A stretch of 64,000 nt of DNA from Mucilaginibacter sp. Bleaf8. GTDB taxonomy: Bacteria > Bacteroidota > Bacteroidia > Sphingobacteriales > Sphingobacteriaceae. Below are positions 1 through 8,307 of this stretch, piece by piece (the stretch's first letter is position 1; each line of letters opens with the position of its first letter). A program made the translations under genes and the position numbers. The stretch lies in NCBI RefSeq assembly GCF_018390515.1, contig NZ_JAHBBK010000007.1, forward strand, positions 56,172 to 120,171. The letters are read 5' to 3'. The notes under the pieces are model-generated. The model saw nothing but the letters and a program-made list of their open reading frames with translations. It searched no databases and had not been told where the DNA came from.

Positions 1-158
1 GTAGCCTGCCTAATGTTGCCTTTAAAAATCCGGATGGTAAAAAGGTACTGATTGTGCTGAACAGCGGATCTTCAACCCAAAACTTCAATATAAAATTTAA
101 CGGCAAACAAGTAAGCCCTGCATTGCCTGCCGGTGCTGTGGCCACCTTTGTTTGGTAA
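1..158 (+). CDS. C-terminal end of a GH30-type glucosylceramidase/beta-glucanase (5' partial)
   Basis: An open frame enters from the left edge (first full codon at base 3) and ends at the TAA at 156-158, giving about 51 residues. The translated end (…NPDGKKVLIVLNSGSS… …LPAGAVATFVW) matches the last strands of the beta-sandwich domain that closes GH30 enzymes, which commonly end in an AGAVATF-like strand. The next gene is a complete GH30 protein, so this is probably a paralogous or cooperating secreted glycosidase of the same operon; only 24 bases separate them. The catalytic residues lie outside the window, so substrate cannot be inferred. GH30 assignment from the tail alone is likely but not certain. 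Confidence 0.72.
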   Translation, partial: SLPNVAFKNPDGKKVLIVLNSGSSTQNFNIKFNGKQVSPALPAGAVATFVW

Positions 159-182
159 TAAAAGATTGATACTTATAGAGAG

Positions 183-1637
183 ATGAAAATTACCTATTTA
201 ACCTTTGCATTGCTTACTGCGTGCAGCCTTGTTAGCACCGCACAAACTACCGTAAAAAAGAGTTTTGATGCAGGTAACAAACAAGTGAAAGTTTACACCA
301 CAGCCCAAAATACTGAATATCGCCTTTCTGAAACGGGTTCTATCGACTTTAAAAATTACAGTCAGCCTGTTGAATCGGAAGTAAGTGTGTTTGTTGACCC
401 AGATAAACAGTTCCAGACGCTGCTCGGTATAGGCGGCGCCCTGACTGATGCATCGGCCGAGGTTTTTGCCAAAATGACCAAGGCGCAGCAACAGGAGTTT
501 TTAACAGCATATTACAATCCGCAAAAAGGTATAGGCTATACGCTTGGTCGTACCAATATTGCCAGTTGCGATTTTTCAAGCGCTAGTTACGGCTACATTG
601 CTGAAAATGATGCAGCGCTGAAAACGTTTAACATCGATCACGATAAGAAGTACCGTATCCCGTTTATTAAAGCTGCTATAGCTGCTGCGGGCGGTAAGCT
701 GACCATGTTTGTGTCGCCATGGTCGCCACCGGCCTGGATGAAAGACAATGGCAAACTGGTGGGCGGAGGTAAGTTGCTGCCGCAATACCGCCAGTCTTGG
801 GCCAACCACACCATCAAGTTTATTAAAGCTTATGAGGCGCTTAACATTCCTATCTGGGGATTGTCTGTACAAAATGAGCCTATGGCTAAGCAGACCTGGG
901 AATCGTGCATCTTTACCGCCGAAGAAGAACGTGATTTCATTAAACAGTATTTAGGTCCAACATTGACAAAAGAAGGTATGGCCGGCAAAAAGCTGATTGC
1001 CTGGGATCACAACCGCGATTTGATGTACCAGCGGGCAAGCACCGTATTGGAAGATCCTGAAGCTGCTAAATACGTTTGGGGCATAGGTTACCACTGGTAC
1101 GAAACCTGGACCGGCGGCGCTATGCGTTTTGAAAATGAAAAGCTCGTAAAAGAAGCATTCCCGAATACTAACCTGATGTTTACCGAGGGTTGTGTGGAAA
1201 GCTTTAAGTTAGACAGTATTGGCAGCTGGGCACTCGGCGAACGCTACGGCAACTCTCTTATCAACGATTTTAATAACGGGACTGTTGGATGGACGGACTG
1301 GAACATTTTGCTAGATGAGCAGGGCGGCCCCAACCACGTAGGCAATTTCTGTTATGCGCCGGTACATTACAACACCAAAACCAAACAGCTTATTTATACC
1401 AACATGTATTATTATCTGGGCCATTTCTCCAAATTTGTACGCCCGGGCGCTAAGCGCATCATCAGTTCATCAAGCCGTGATGCTTTGCAATCCACCGCTT
1501 TCCAGAATACCGATGGTAGCATAGCTGTAATTGTGATGAATAAATCTGATAAAAAAGTACCTTATAGTTTATGGATAAAAGGTAAAATTGCACAAACAAC
1601 CAGCTTGCCGCATTCTATAAGCACGCTGGTGCTTTAA
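183..1637 (+). CDS. GH30 family glycoside hydrolase (glucosylceramidase / beta-1,6-glucanase-like), secreted
   Basis: This 484-residue protein has an export signal at residues 1-20. LLTAC at 11-14 could alternatively be a lipobox, giving a lipoprotein anchored at Cys14. The N-terminal GIGGALTDASA segment (about 82-92) is typical of GH30. The retaining catalytic pair is visible: acid/base Glu232 in SVQNEP and nucleophile Glu335 in FTEG. A beta-sandwich tail closes the protein. GH30 enzymes hydrolyse beta-glucosidic or beta-1,6-glucan links, and the exact substrate cannot be read here. The gene lies between another GH30 end and a multiheme cytochrome (16-bp gap), followed by a GH5 enzyme, which suggests a glucan-utilisation operon. 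The start at 183 is supported by the signal peptide beginning there. Confidence 0.9.
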   Translation: MKITYLTFALLTACSLVSTAQTTVKKSFDAGNKQVKVYTTAQNTEYRLSETGSIDFKNYSQPVESEVSVFVDPDKQFQTLLGIGGALTDASAEVFAKMTKAQQQEFLTAYYNPQKGIGYTLGRTNIASCDFSSASYGYIAENDAALKTFNIDHDKKYRIPFIKAAIAAAGGKLTMFVSPWSPPAWMKDNGKLVGGGKLLPQYRQSWANHTIKFIKAYEALNIPIWGLSVQNEPMAKQTWESCIFTAEEERDFIKQYLGPTLTKEGMAGKKLIAWDHNRDLMYQRASTVLEDPEAAKYVWGIGYHWYETWTGGAMRFENEKLVKEAFPNTNLMFTEGCVESFKLDSIGSWALGERYGNSLINDFNNGTVGWTDWNILLDEQGGPNHVGNFCYAPVHYNTKTKQLIYTNMYYYLGHFSKFVRPGAKRIISSSSRDALQSTAFQNTDGSIAVIVMNKSDKKVPYSLWIKGKIAQTTSLPHSISTLVL

Positions 1638-1653
1638 GCTTAATACTATATCG

Positions 1654-2922
1654 ATGAGGCAAAGTGCAAAACAAAAAAGATTTTTGCTGCTGGCGGGCGT
1701 ATTTTTAGTCCCGCTGGCGCTCATCTTCTCTCAATGCTTTACTGGCGGCTCAGAAAGCCGGGACCCCAGGGGGATTTTATATGCAGGTTCTTCAACTTGT
1801 GTAAAGTGCCATAAGGATATTTATACCAGCTACCAGCATACCGCCCATTTTCAAACCACCCGCGAAGCATCTCCTCAAAGCGTTCATGGCAGCTTTTCGC
1901 CCGATTCCAATACCTTGGTATTTAACGATAGCATGAAGGTAGTGATGGACAAGCAGGGCAAAGCTTTTTATCAAACCAGTTATAAAAATGGTAAGGTTTT
2001 GCAAAAAGCCCGGTTTGATATTGCCTTTGGCGGTGTTAAGGCCGAAACCTATCTGTACTGGAAAGGCAAGCAAATAATGCAATTGCCCGTCTCCTACTAC
2101 AATGCGCTGCACAGTTGGGGGAATAGCCCCGGATATACGTCTGATTATATAGATTTCAGCAGGGTAATTGGCAGCCGGTGTTTTGAGTGCCACAGTTCTT
2201 ATATTAAAGAGCTCCCGTCCGAATCACAAAGCCTGAGCCGGCCGGTTGAGATGGATCAGAAATCATTAATATTAAGTATTGATTGTGAGCGCTGCCACGG
2301 GCCGGCTGGTAACCACGTAAACTATCATACTGAGTACCCCGGTGTAAAAGAAGCCAAGTATATTGTTAAATATAAAAGTCTGTCGCGCTCGCAAAAAATA
2401 GATGCCTGTGCGGTATGCCATTCGGGCAACAGCGGTAATATGCTTCGGCCAACCTTCGCTTTTAAACCTGGCGATACGCTGGCCAAGTTCAAAGAAATCA
2501 GCTTTTATCATGAAGATAGTGATCCGGCCAAGCTGGATGTACATGGTAACCAGGTGCAGTTGCTAGCCAGCAGTGCCTGCTTCATTAAAAGCCAGATGGA
2601 TTGTGCTACCTGCCACAATACCCACCAGAACCAGCGCGGTTTGATACCGGTGTTTACACAGCAATGCCAAAACTGCCATACCACCCAAAAGCATAACCTT
2701 TGTAAGCTTACCGGCCGGGTAGATCAAAGCCTGCTCAACAAATGTATTGATTGCCACATGCCTGCCAAGCCATCAAACGTTATTACGGTACATAATGGCG
2801 GCAAAAGCACATTGGTGCCTTATGAGGTACGTACCCATCGCATTGCTATTTATCCTGATGAAGCTAAAAAGATCATAAATATGATTAATGCGCAGACGCA
2901 AAAACCGGTGCATAAACTTTAA
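1654..2922 (+). CDS. Seven-heme c-type cytochrome
   Basis: The protein has 422 residues and seven CXXCH heme-binding motifs, at about 49-53, 176-180, 211-215, 252-256, 317-321, 338-342 and 364-368. The N-terminus has a basic start and a hydrophobic stretch (10-27). It is followed by Cys28, but FSQC is not a canonical lipobox, so a signal anchor or a non-standard lipoprotein are both possible. A spacer domain of about 120 residues without hemes sits between the first and second motifs. It should act in the periplasm as an electron carrier or oxidoreductase; the partner is not evident. It follows the GH30 gene by 16 bases, so cotranscription is likely, which is an odd pairing with sugar hydrolases. 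No specific family such as NrfA or Hao is claimed. Confidence 0.85.
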   Translation: MRQSAKQKRFLLLAGVFLVPLALIFSQCFTGGSESRDPRGILYAGSSTCVKCHKDIYTSYQHTAHFQTTREASPQSVHGSFSPDSNTLVFNDSMKVVMDKQGKAFYQTSYKNGKVLQKARFDIAFGGVKAETYLYWKGKQIMQLPVSYYNALHSWGNSPGYTSDYIDFSRVIGSRCFECHSSYIKELPSESQSLSRPVEMDQKSLILSIDCERCHGPAGNHVNYHTEYPGVKEAKYIVKYKSLSRSQKIDACAVCHSGNSGNMLRPTFAFKPGDTLAKFKEISFYHEDSDPAKLDVHGNQVQLLASSACFIKSQMDCATCHNTHQNQRGLIPVFTQQCQNCHTTQKHNLCKLTGRVDQSLLNKCIDCHMPAKPSNVITVHNGGKSTLVPYEVRTHRIAIYPDEAKKIINMINAQTQKPVHKL

Positions 2923-2980
2923 GAGAGCAAGACTTTCACCAGAATCAATTATTATTACATCATCTTATCAATTATAACTT

Positions 2981-4219
2981 ATGAGAAAACTTGGACTGAG
3001 ATTGATTGCAGCTACCCTATTTATGTTGGCTGCATTTTTTACCAAGGCACAAAGCAAAAAGTTTATAACCGTAAAAGGTAAAGACATTATTGGTGCCGAT
3101 GGCAAACCTTTTTTAATGCGCGGAACCAACCTGGGTAACTGGCTTGTGCCGGAAGGCTATATGTTTAAATTTAAAAATATTAGCTCGCCAAGGCTTATCA
3201 ATACGGCTTTTTCTGAGTTGATGGGTCCTGAAGAAACGCAGGCGTTCTGGCTTAAGTATCTGGATGTTTACATTACGCGTGCCGATATTCATTACCTGAA
3301 ATCGCTGGGGATGAATTCTATTCGCATTCCTTTTAACTACAAGCTGTTTACCCATGAGCAGTACCTAGGCAAGAGTGATCCAAACCACGGCTTTGAATTG
3401 CTCGATAAGGTAATTGGCTGGTGTAAGCAGGAAGGCCTGTATGTAATGCTGGATATGCACTGCGCACCGGGTGGCCAAACCGGCGATAATATTGATGACG
3501 GCTACGGTTATCCGTTTTTGTTTGAAGATGCGGCCAGCCAGCAGTTAACCATTGATATTTGGAAACGTATTGCTGCACACTACCAGAACGAAACCATTGT
3601 AATGGGCTACGACTTGTTAAACGAACCCATTGCCCATTATTTTGACGTAAACCATTTCAACCCGTTATTGGAGCCGTTGTATAAAAGAATAACCCAGGGC
3701 ATTCGCACGGTTGATAAAAACCACATTTTATTTATTGGCGGCGCACAGTGGGATAGTAACTTCAAACCATTTAGCCAGCCATTTGATTCGAAACTGGTTT
3801 ACACCTTCCATAAATACTGGACAGAGCCAACTGTTGCTGTTGTGCAGGATTATATTGATTTCAGGAACAAGTACAATGTGCCTATCTACGTTGGTGAAAC
3901 CGGCGAGAACAAAGATGAGTGGGTTAAAACCTTCCGCGAAATGTTGGAGAAAAACAACATTGGCTGGCATTACTGGCCTTACAAAAAAATGGACAACACT
4001 GCCGGTATCATGAGCTTTGATAAACCGGCCGGATACGATGCCGTAATTGAGTATACTGAAAAGCCGCGCAGTAGTTTTGAAGAAATCCGTAAGGCTGCGC
4101 CGCAGGATCGTGCCCGCATTAAGCAGGCTATTTATGATGTTTTGAATCAGGCTAAATTTGAAAACTGCAAACCCAGTACAGGCTATATACAAGCATTAGG
4201 TTTGGATGTGAAAAAATAA
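2981..4219 (+). CDS. GH5 family glycoside hydrolase (cellulase/glucanase-like), secreted
   Basis: This 412-residue protein has a signal peptide at 1-23 (hydrophobic 7-20, TKA-Q cleavage region). The GH5 fold shows as MRGTNLGNWL near 47-55, SIRIPFNY (113-120), LLNEP with acid/base Glu215, FHKYW near 276-280 and VGETGEN with nucleophile Glu306. The RGTNLGNWLVPEGY stretch resembles the exo-beta-1,3-glucanase/endoglucanase branch of GH5, so a beta-glucan substrate is likely. Together with the GH30 genes upstream it may form a beta-glucan degradation cluster. Substrate is inferred only from the family. A 9-bp hairpin follows the stop codon. Confidence 0.9.
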   Translation: MRKLGLRLIAATLFMLAAFFTKAQSKKFITVKGKDIIGADGKPFLMRGTNLGNWLVPEGYMFKFKNISSPRLINTAFSELMGPEETQAFWLKYLDVYITRADIHYLKSLGMNSIRIPFNYKLFTHEQYLGKSDPNHGFELLDKVIGWCKQEGLYVMLDMHCAPGGQTGDNIDDGYGYPFLFEDAASQQLTIDIWKRIAAHYQNETIVMGYDLLNEPIAHYFDVNHFNPLLEPLYKRITQGIRTVDKNHILFIGGAQWDSNFKPFSQPFDSKLVYTFHKYWTEPTVAVVQDYIDFRNKYNVPIYVGETGENKDEWVKTFREMLEKNNIGWHYWPYKKMDNTAGIMSFDKPAGYDAVIEYTEKPRSSFEEIRKAAPQDRARIKQAIYDVLNQAKFENCKPSTGYIQALGLDVKK

Positions 4220-4244
4220 TAACTTTACGCAGCCAATTATTAAA

Positions 4245-4280
4245 CCTGCTGCCCCATGCTACAAAGGCTAAGGCAGCAGG
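4245..4280 (+). terminator. Hairpin downstream of the GH5 gene, possible terminator
   Basis: CCTGCTGCC (4245-4253) pairs perfectly with GGCAGCAGG (4272-4280) over an 18-nt loop, 26 bases after the GH5 stop. No T-tract follows, so it may be a transcript-end stabiliser or a weak terminator rather than a classic intrinsic terminator. Confidence 0.4.
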
Positions 4281-4302
4281 TAATCAAAACACCCTTGCAT
4301 CT

Positions 4303-6228
4303 GTGAATAAATTACTGTGGAAGTTGCTGCTGTTGCAGGCTGTATGTTTTTTTTGCTTCGTTTTTACAGCCAGCGCTCAAACGGCTGTGTCCTTGTCTGA
4401 CAGGATTGATCAGCATATATTTTCTTATCATGAGATATACTGCCTGGAAGATACAGCGGGCCGGTATGATATAAGCAAAGTAGCCTCAAATGAGGTAGCT
4501 GCACAGTTTAAACCCAGTAAAACAAATACACCTGTTGCCAAAAACACCAACAGTTACTACTGGTATCGCATTACTGTTCAAAACAATCCGCGCACCAAAA
4601 ATAACTGGCTGCTGGAGTTTTTTGATCAAACCATTGATGACATCACCTTTTACACACCTAATAAAAATGGCACTTATACCGTAACCTACATGGGGGCCAA
4701 CCGGCCTTTCGGGCAACGCCTGTTTCAGCACAAAAACTTTAGCGTTAATATCCTGAATAACCAGGCTAAGGAGTCCACCTATTATATCCGTATCAAATCG
4801 CACCAGCCGGCAAACGTGATAGTAGTGTTGCGCTCGGTAAGCTGGTTTATCCATTACGCGCTGGATGAGTATTTCTTTTTCGGCATTTTTTACGGGATGA
4901 TCATTGTGTTTAGCCTGTATAACCTGGTTATGTTTTTTGCCATGCGGCAAATACAATACCTGTACTACATTATGTATAACCTAAGCATTGGTTTGTATGA
5001 AATGTGTACCGATGGTATTGCCTACCAGTATATATGGCCTAATGCATCGGGCTGGAACCATTATGCTTATGGCATTGCACTTTACTCATCAAGTATTTTT
5101 GCTTTACTCTTTACGCAAAACCTGCTTTATGTAAAAAACAAGGCCAGCCGCCTAAATAAAGTTATATGGGCTGTTATTATTTTACGTAGTGTATTCTTTT
5201 TAGCCTGTTTACTTATCAATAAAAACTGGTTTACCTTTAAAATTGTGGAGTTGGTGCCGCTGTCGCTGGCTTTTATCACAGGGTGCCGTATTTTATACAA
5301 TGGCTACCGCCCAGCCAGGTACTTTGTAATTGGCTACAGCTTTTTAATGATCGGCTTTTTGATTAAAGTACTTATTGCATTGAACGTAACTTGGCTACCA
5401 TTCGGACCGGTAACACACTATAGTTTAAGCGTTTGCTTTATTATGGAAATGTCGTTCATCTCGTTTGCTATTGGTGATAAGGTAAGGCTGCTTAAAAAGA
5501 AAAAAGAAAAGGCGCAGCGTAATACCATTAAGCAGCTACGGCAAAATGAGGAACTGAAAGACAGCCTGAACCGTACCCTAGAGCAGCAGGTAACTGAACG
5601 CACCCGCGAGGTGATGGAGCAATCGGCTGTAATTAAGCAGCAGTACGAGGAGCTGAAAGAAGCCAACACTTTGCTGCAGCAGCAGGCCGAAGAAATTTCG
5701 CGCATGAATGTGCTGCTCGAAAAAGATAACATCAGTCTGCAAACCAGTATTGAAAAGGTAACGCACGATAGGGTAATGTCGGCCGAGGTGGATTACGAAG
5801 AGTTCAGCAAAATTTACCCCGACCGTGAGGCCTGCTTTAAATTTTTGGCCGATTTGAAGTGGGAGCATGGCTATGCCTGCCGTAAGTGCAACCATACGCA
5901 ATACAACACCGGGCACTTGCCCTTTAGCCGCCGGTGCTCCAAATGCGGTTATGATGAATCGGCCATTGCTTATACCGTTTTACAAAACACCCGTATTCCT
6001 ATCAATAAGGCGTTTTACATGATATTTTTGCTGTACTCTACCAAAGGTAAAATATCATCGCACAAACTTTCCGAGCAGCTCTCCATCCGCCAAAGTACCT
6101 GCTGGACCTACAGCACCCGCATTAAAAAGGTAATGGAGCAGAAAAAGAAAGAACTGCGCAATGCCGGTAAAATGGGCTGGAGCAAGCTTTTGATAGATTA
6201 CAGTGATAATGCTATAAAGGTGGAGTAA
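4303..6228 (+). CDS. 7TM-DISM membrane sensor with coiled coil and C-terminal transposase-type zinc ribbon
   Basis: The start is GTG at 4303, which places a clean signal peptide (1-25, ending SAQ) at the N-terminus. Of 641 residues, about 35-175 form an extracytoplasmic DISMED2-like sensor domain. About 185-400 carry seven hydrophobic helices of the 7TMR-DISM type. About 400-490 is a charged coiled coil. Instead of a kinase or cyclase output, the C-terminus has a four-cysteine zinc ribbon (Cys526/Cys529, Cys545/Cys548) followed by about 70 residues that resemble the N-terminal region of IS1595/ISXO2-type transposases. No DDE catalytic domain follows, so it is not a transposase. The likely role is ligand sensing in the envelope coupled to a cytoplasmic, possibly nucleic-acid-binding, zinc module. 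The gene stands alone before a strong terminator. Confidence 0.8.
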   Translation: MNKLLWKLLLLQAVCFFCFVFTASAQTAVSLSDRIDQHIFSYHEIYCLEDTAGRYDISKVASNEVAAQFKPSKTNTPVAKNTNSYYWYRITVQNNPRTKNNWLLEFFDQTIDDITFYTPNKNGTYTVTYMGANRPFGQRLFQHKNFSVNILNNQAKESTYYIRIKSHQPANVIVVLRSVSWFIHYALDEYFFFGIFYGMIIVFSLYNLVMFFAMRQIQYLYYIMYNLSIGLYEMCTDGIAYQYIWPNASGWNHYAYGIALYSSSIFALLFTQNLLYVKNKASRLNKVIWAVIILRSVFFLACLLINKNWFTFKIVELVPLSLAFITGCRILYNGYRPARYFVIGYSFLMIGFLIKVLIALNVTWLPFGPVTHYSLSVCFIMEMSFISFAIGDKVRLLKKKKEKAQRNTIKQLRQNEELKDSLNRTLEQQVTERTREVMEQSAVIKQQYEELKEANTLLQQQAEEISRMNVLLEKDNISLQTSIEKVTHDRVMSAEVDYEEFSKIYPDREACFKFLADLKWEHGYACRKCNHTQYNTGHLPFSRRCSKCGYDESAIAYTVLQNTRIPINKAFYMIFLLYSTKGKISSHKLSEQLSIRQSTCWTYSTRIKKVMEQKKKELRNAGKMGWSKLLIDYSDNAIKVE

Positions 6229-6258
6229 CGTCTTTTCCTAATATAGCTTACTATAATG

Positions 6259-6290
6259 AAAAGACCCTTCCAATTTGGAAGGGTCTTTTT
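6259..6290 (+). terminator. Intrinsic terminator after the 7TM-DISM gene
   Basis: AAGACCCTTCC (6261-6271) and GGAAGGGTCTT (6277-6287) form an 11-bp perfect stem with a 5-nt loop, followed by TTTTTG. It separates the sensor gene from the kdp operon. Confidence 0.9.
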
Positions 6291-6366
6291 GTTTTAAAGG
6301 TGAGTTTAATAGTTTTAAACATTTGATTATTAGGAATTTGTGCTAATTTCTTCGAATTGGAATAGG

Positions 6367-6388
6367 TTTTGGCAAGGCCTTGTCAAAA
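6367..6388. promoter_or_regulatory. 22-bp near-perfect palindrome upstream of the kdp operon (candidate operator)
   Basis: TTTTGGCAAGGCCTTGTCAAAA reads the same on both strands except for one mismatched symmetric pair. It lies 14 bases upstream of the mini-ORF that opens the kdp operon, where a repressor or activator site or the promoter itself would be expected. Its core resembles a sigma-54 element but has the wrong spacing. Function is inferred from position only. Confidence 0.45.
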
Positions 6389-6401
6389 CAAGATAAAAAT
6401 C

Positions 6402-6485
6402 ATGCTTACACTCATCCTATTCCTGGCTTTGCTGATTTGCTGCTGGTTCATTTTTAAAACAATCGACTGGTTCGAAAAAATCTGA
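6402..6485 (+). CDS. 27-residue single-span membrane peptide preceding kdpF
   Basis: ATG at 6402 opens a 27-codon frame (MLTLILFLALLIC… …DWFEKI) that ends in TGA five bases before kdpF. It is one hydrophobic helix (residues 2-18) with a short charged tail, much like KdpF in size and topology but different in sequence. Position and composition suggest a second small subunit or stabiliser of the Kdp complex, or a leader peptide. I do not recognise a named family. The frame is short, so the call depends on the tight operon-like packing. Confidence 0.55.
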   Translation: MLTLILFLALLICCWFIFKTIDWFEKI

Positions 6486-6490
6486 AAACT

Positions 6491-6568
6491 ATGTTAGCGC
6501 TATTCATTATCTCCCTGGCCGTATTCCTCTACATGATCTACGTGCTGCTGAAACCCGAAAAATTTTAA
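6491..6568 (+). CDS. kdpF: K(+)-transporting ATPase small subunit KdpF
   Basis: This 25-residue peptide is one hydrophobic helix followed by the YVLLKPEKF end that is characteristic of KdpF (typical C-terminus LxxPExF). In the Kdp complex KdpF is a lipid-like stabilising subunit packed against KdpA. It sits 12 bases before kdpA, in the canonical FABC order. The gene is short enough to be missed by automatic annotation. Confidence 0.9.
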   Translation: MLALFIISLAVFLYMIYVLLKPEKF

Positions 6569-6580
6569 TGGCATACTCCC

Positions 6581-8299
6581 ATGAACACTGAACTCTTAGG
6601 CATATTAGCCTCTTTTCTCATTACCCTGCTTATTGCCATACCACTGGGCAAGTACCTGGCAAAAATGTTTGCCGGCGAAAAGGTATGGACCGATTTTTTA
6701 AAGCCGCTCGAAAAAGGTATTTATAAACTTTCGGGCATTAACCCCAATGCGCCGATGGACTGGAAACAGTTCCTGAAAGCGATGATGACCATCAACATCC
6801 TGTGGCTGGTGTACGGCTTTTTTGTACTGATGTTTCAAGACAAGCTGCCGCTTAACCCCGATGGTAACCCCGGCCAAACACCCGACCTGGCTTTTAATAC
6901 CATCATTAGTTTTGTGGTGAACTGTAACCTGCAACACTACTCCGGCGAAAGCGGCGTTACTTATTTCACCCAGCACTTTATTGTGATGTTTTTGCAATTT
7001 ACCAGTGCTGCAACCGGTATAGCTGCAGCGGTAGCTTTGTTTAAAGCTTTCCGCGATAAAACCACGCAAAACGTGGGCAATTTCTGGGATTTCTTTGTTA
7101 AATCCATCACCCGTTTGCTGCTGCCTTTATCAGTTATTGTAGCATTGGTACTGGCCTTTAACGGTACACCAAGCAGCTACGCCGGTAAAGATCAGTTTAT
7201 TTCCATGCAGGGCGATACCGTAAATGTATCACGCGGGCCAGCTGCGCAAATGATTGCCATTAAGCACTTAGGTACCAACGGTGGCGGCTGGTTTGGTGCC
7301 AACTCGGCCCACCCGCTCGAAAATCCGAGCTACTTCACCAACATGGTCGAGATCGTATCGCAAATGATTATCCCTATTGCCATGATATTGGCATTCGGCT
7401 ACTTTATTCGCCGTAAAAAGCTGGGTTGGGTAATATGTGGTGTAATGACGGTAGGTATGCTGATGTTGATGATACCGACCATCAGTAGTGAATTAGGCGG
7501 TAGCCCGGCTATAGCTAAAATGGGGGTATCGCAAGTTACCGGCGCTATGGAAGGTAAAGAGGTACGTTTTGGCCCTATGGCCACCGCTTACTGGAGCACG
7601 CTTACCACCATTGTATCAACCGGCTCGGTAAACGGTATGCACGATAGTACCATGCCTTTAACCGGTGCATGGCAACTGCTGGGCATGATGATCAACGGCT
7701 TTTTTGGCGGTTGCGGCGTGGGTATACTCAATTACTTTGTATATCTCATTATAGCCGTATTTATATCGGGGCTGATGGTAGGGCGTACGCCTGAGTTTTT
7801 TGGGCACAAGGTAGAGGCGCGCGAGGTAAAGATCGCTGCCCTCATTACCCTGCTCAGCCCGTTCCTCATCATGGCTGGCACAGCGCTTTCCAGTTACTTG
7901 TTTGTAGCACATGGCAATGCCGACTGGGCCGTAAAACCATCAGCATGGTTAAACAACCCCGGTTTTCATGGCTTTTCCGAAATGCTGTATGAGTTCACCT
8001 CATCCAATGCCAACAACGGTTCGGGCTTCGAGGGTTTAGGCGACAACAATATCTTCTGGAACGTAGCCACTGGTTTTATACTGATACTGGGCCGCTTCCT
8101 GCCCATTATTGGCCCGGTTGCTATAGCCGGCTTACTGGGACAGAAAAAGTATGTACCCGAATCGGCTGGTACCCTGCGTATCGATACCGTAACCTTTGGC
8201 ATCATGACGTTTGCCGTTATCCTGGTGCTTAATGCCCTTTCTTATTTCCCTGCCCTGGCCTTGGGTCCGCTGGCAGAATACTTTTCCATGATTAAATAA
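6581..8299 (+). CDS. kdpA: Potassium-transporting ATPase subunit KdpA
   Basis: This 572-residue polytopic membrane protein matches KdpA, the K+-selective channel-like subunit of the KdpFABC ATPase (family about 560 residues). Visible hallmarks are the filter regions NCNLQHYSGESG and TNGGGWFGANSAHPLENP, and NANNGSGFEG further on. It binds and translocates K+ in the inner membrane, driven by KdpB. It lies in a tight operon: kdpF ends 12 bases upstream and kdpB starts 8 bases downstream. Confidence 0.97.
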   Translation: MNTELLGILASFLITLLIAIPLGKYLAKMFAGEKVWTDFLKPLEKGIYKLSGINPNAPMDWKQFLKAMMTINILWLVYGFFVLMFQDKLPLNPDGNPGQTPDLAFNTIISFVVNCNLQHYSGESGVTYFTQHFIVMFLQFTSAATGIAAAVALFKAFRDKTTQNVGNFWDFFVKSITRLLLPLSVIVALVLAFNGTPSSYAGKDQFISMQGDTVNVSRGPAAQMIAIKHLGTNGGGWFGANSAHPLENPSYFTNMVEIVSQMIIPIAMILAFGYFIRRKKLGWVICGVMTVGMLMLMIPTISSELGGSPAIAKMGVSQVTGAMEGKEVRFGPMATAYWSTLTTIVSTGSVNGMHDSTMPLTGAWQLLGMMINGFFGGCGVGILNYFVYLIIAVFISGLMVGRTPEFFGHKVEAREVKIAALITLLSPFLIMAGTALSSYLFVAHGNADWAVKPSAWLNNPGFHGFSEMLYEFTSSNANNGSGFEGLGDNNIFWNVATGFILILGRFLPIIGPVAIAGLLGQKKYVPESAGTLRIDTVTFGIMTFAVILVLNALSYFPALALGPLAEYFSMIK

Positions 8300-8307
8300 A
8301 CTGTGTG

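Noticed and set aside
4303..6228. Insertion sequence indicated by the transposase-like C-terminus
   Set aside because: There is no DDE domain, no terminal inverted repeats and no target duplication; it is a domain fusion in a host gene.
6371..6385. Possible sigma-54 promoter (GGCAAGGCCTTG) upstream of kdp
   Set aside because: The -24-like and -12-like parts are one base too close and the final GC is missing; sigma-54 spacing is strict. Kept only as a palindrome.
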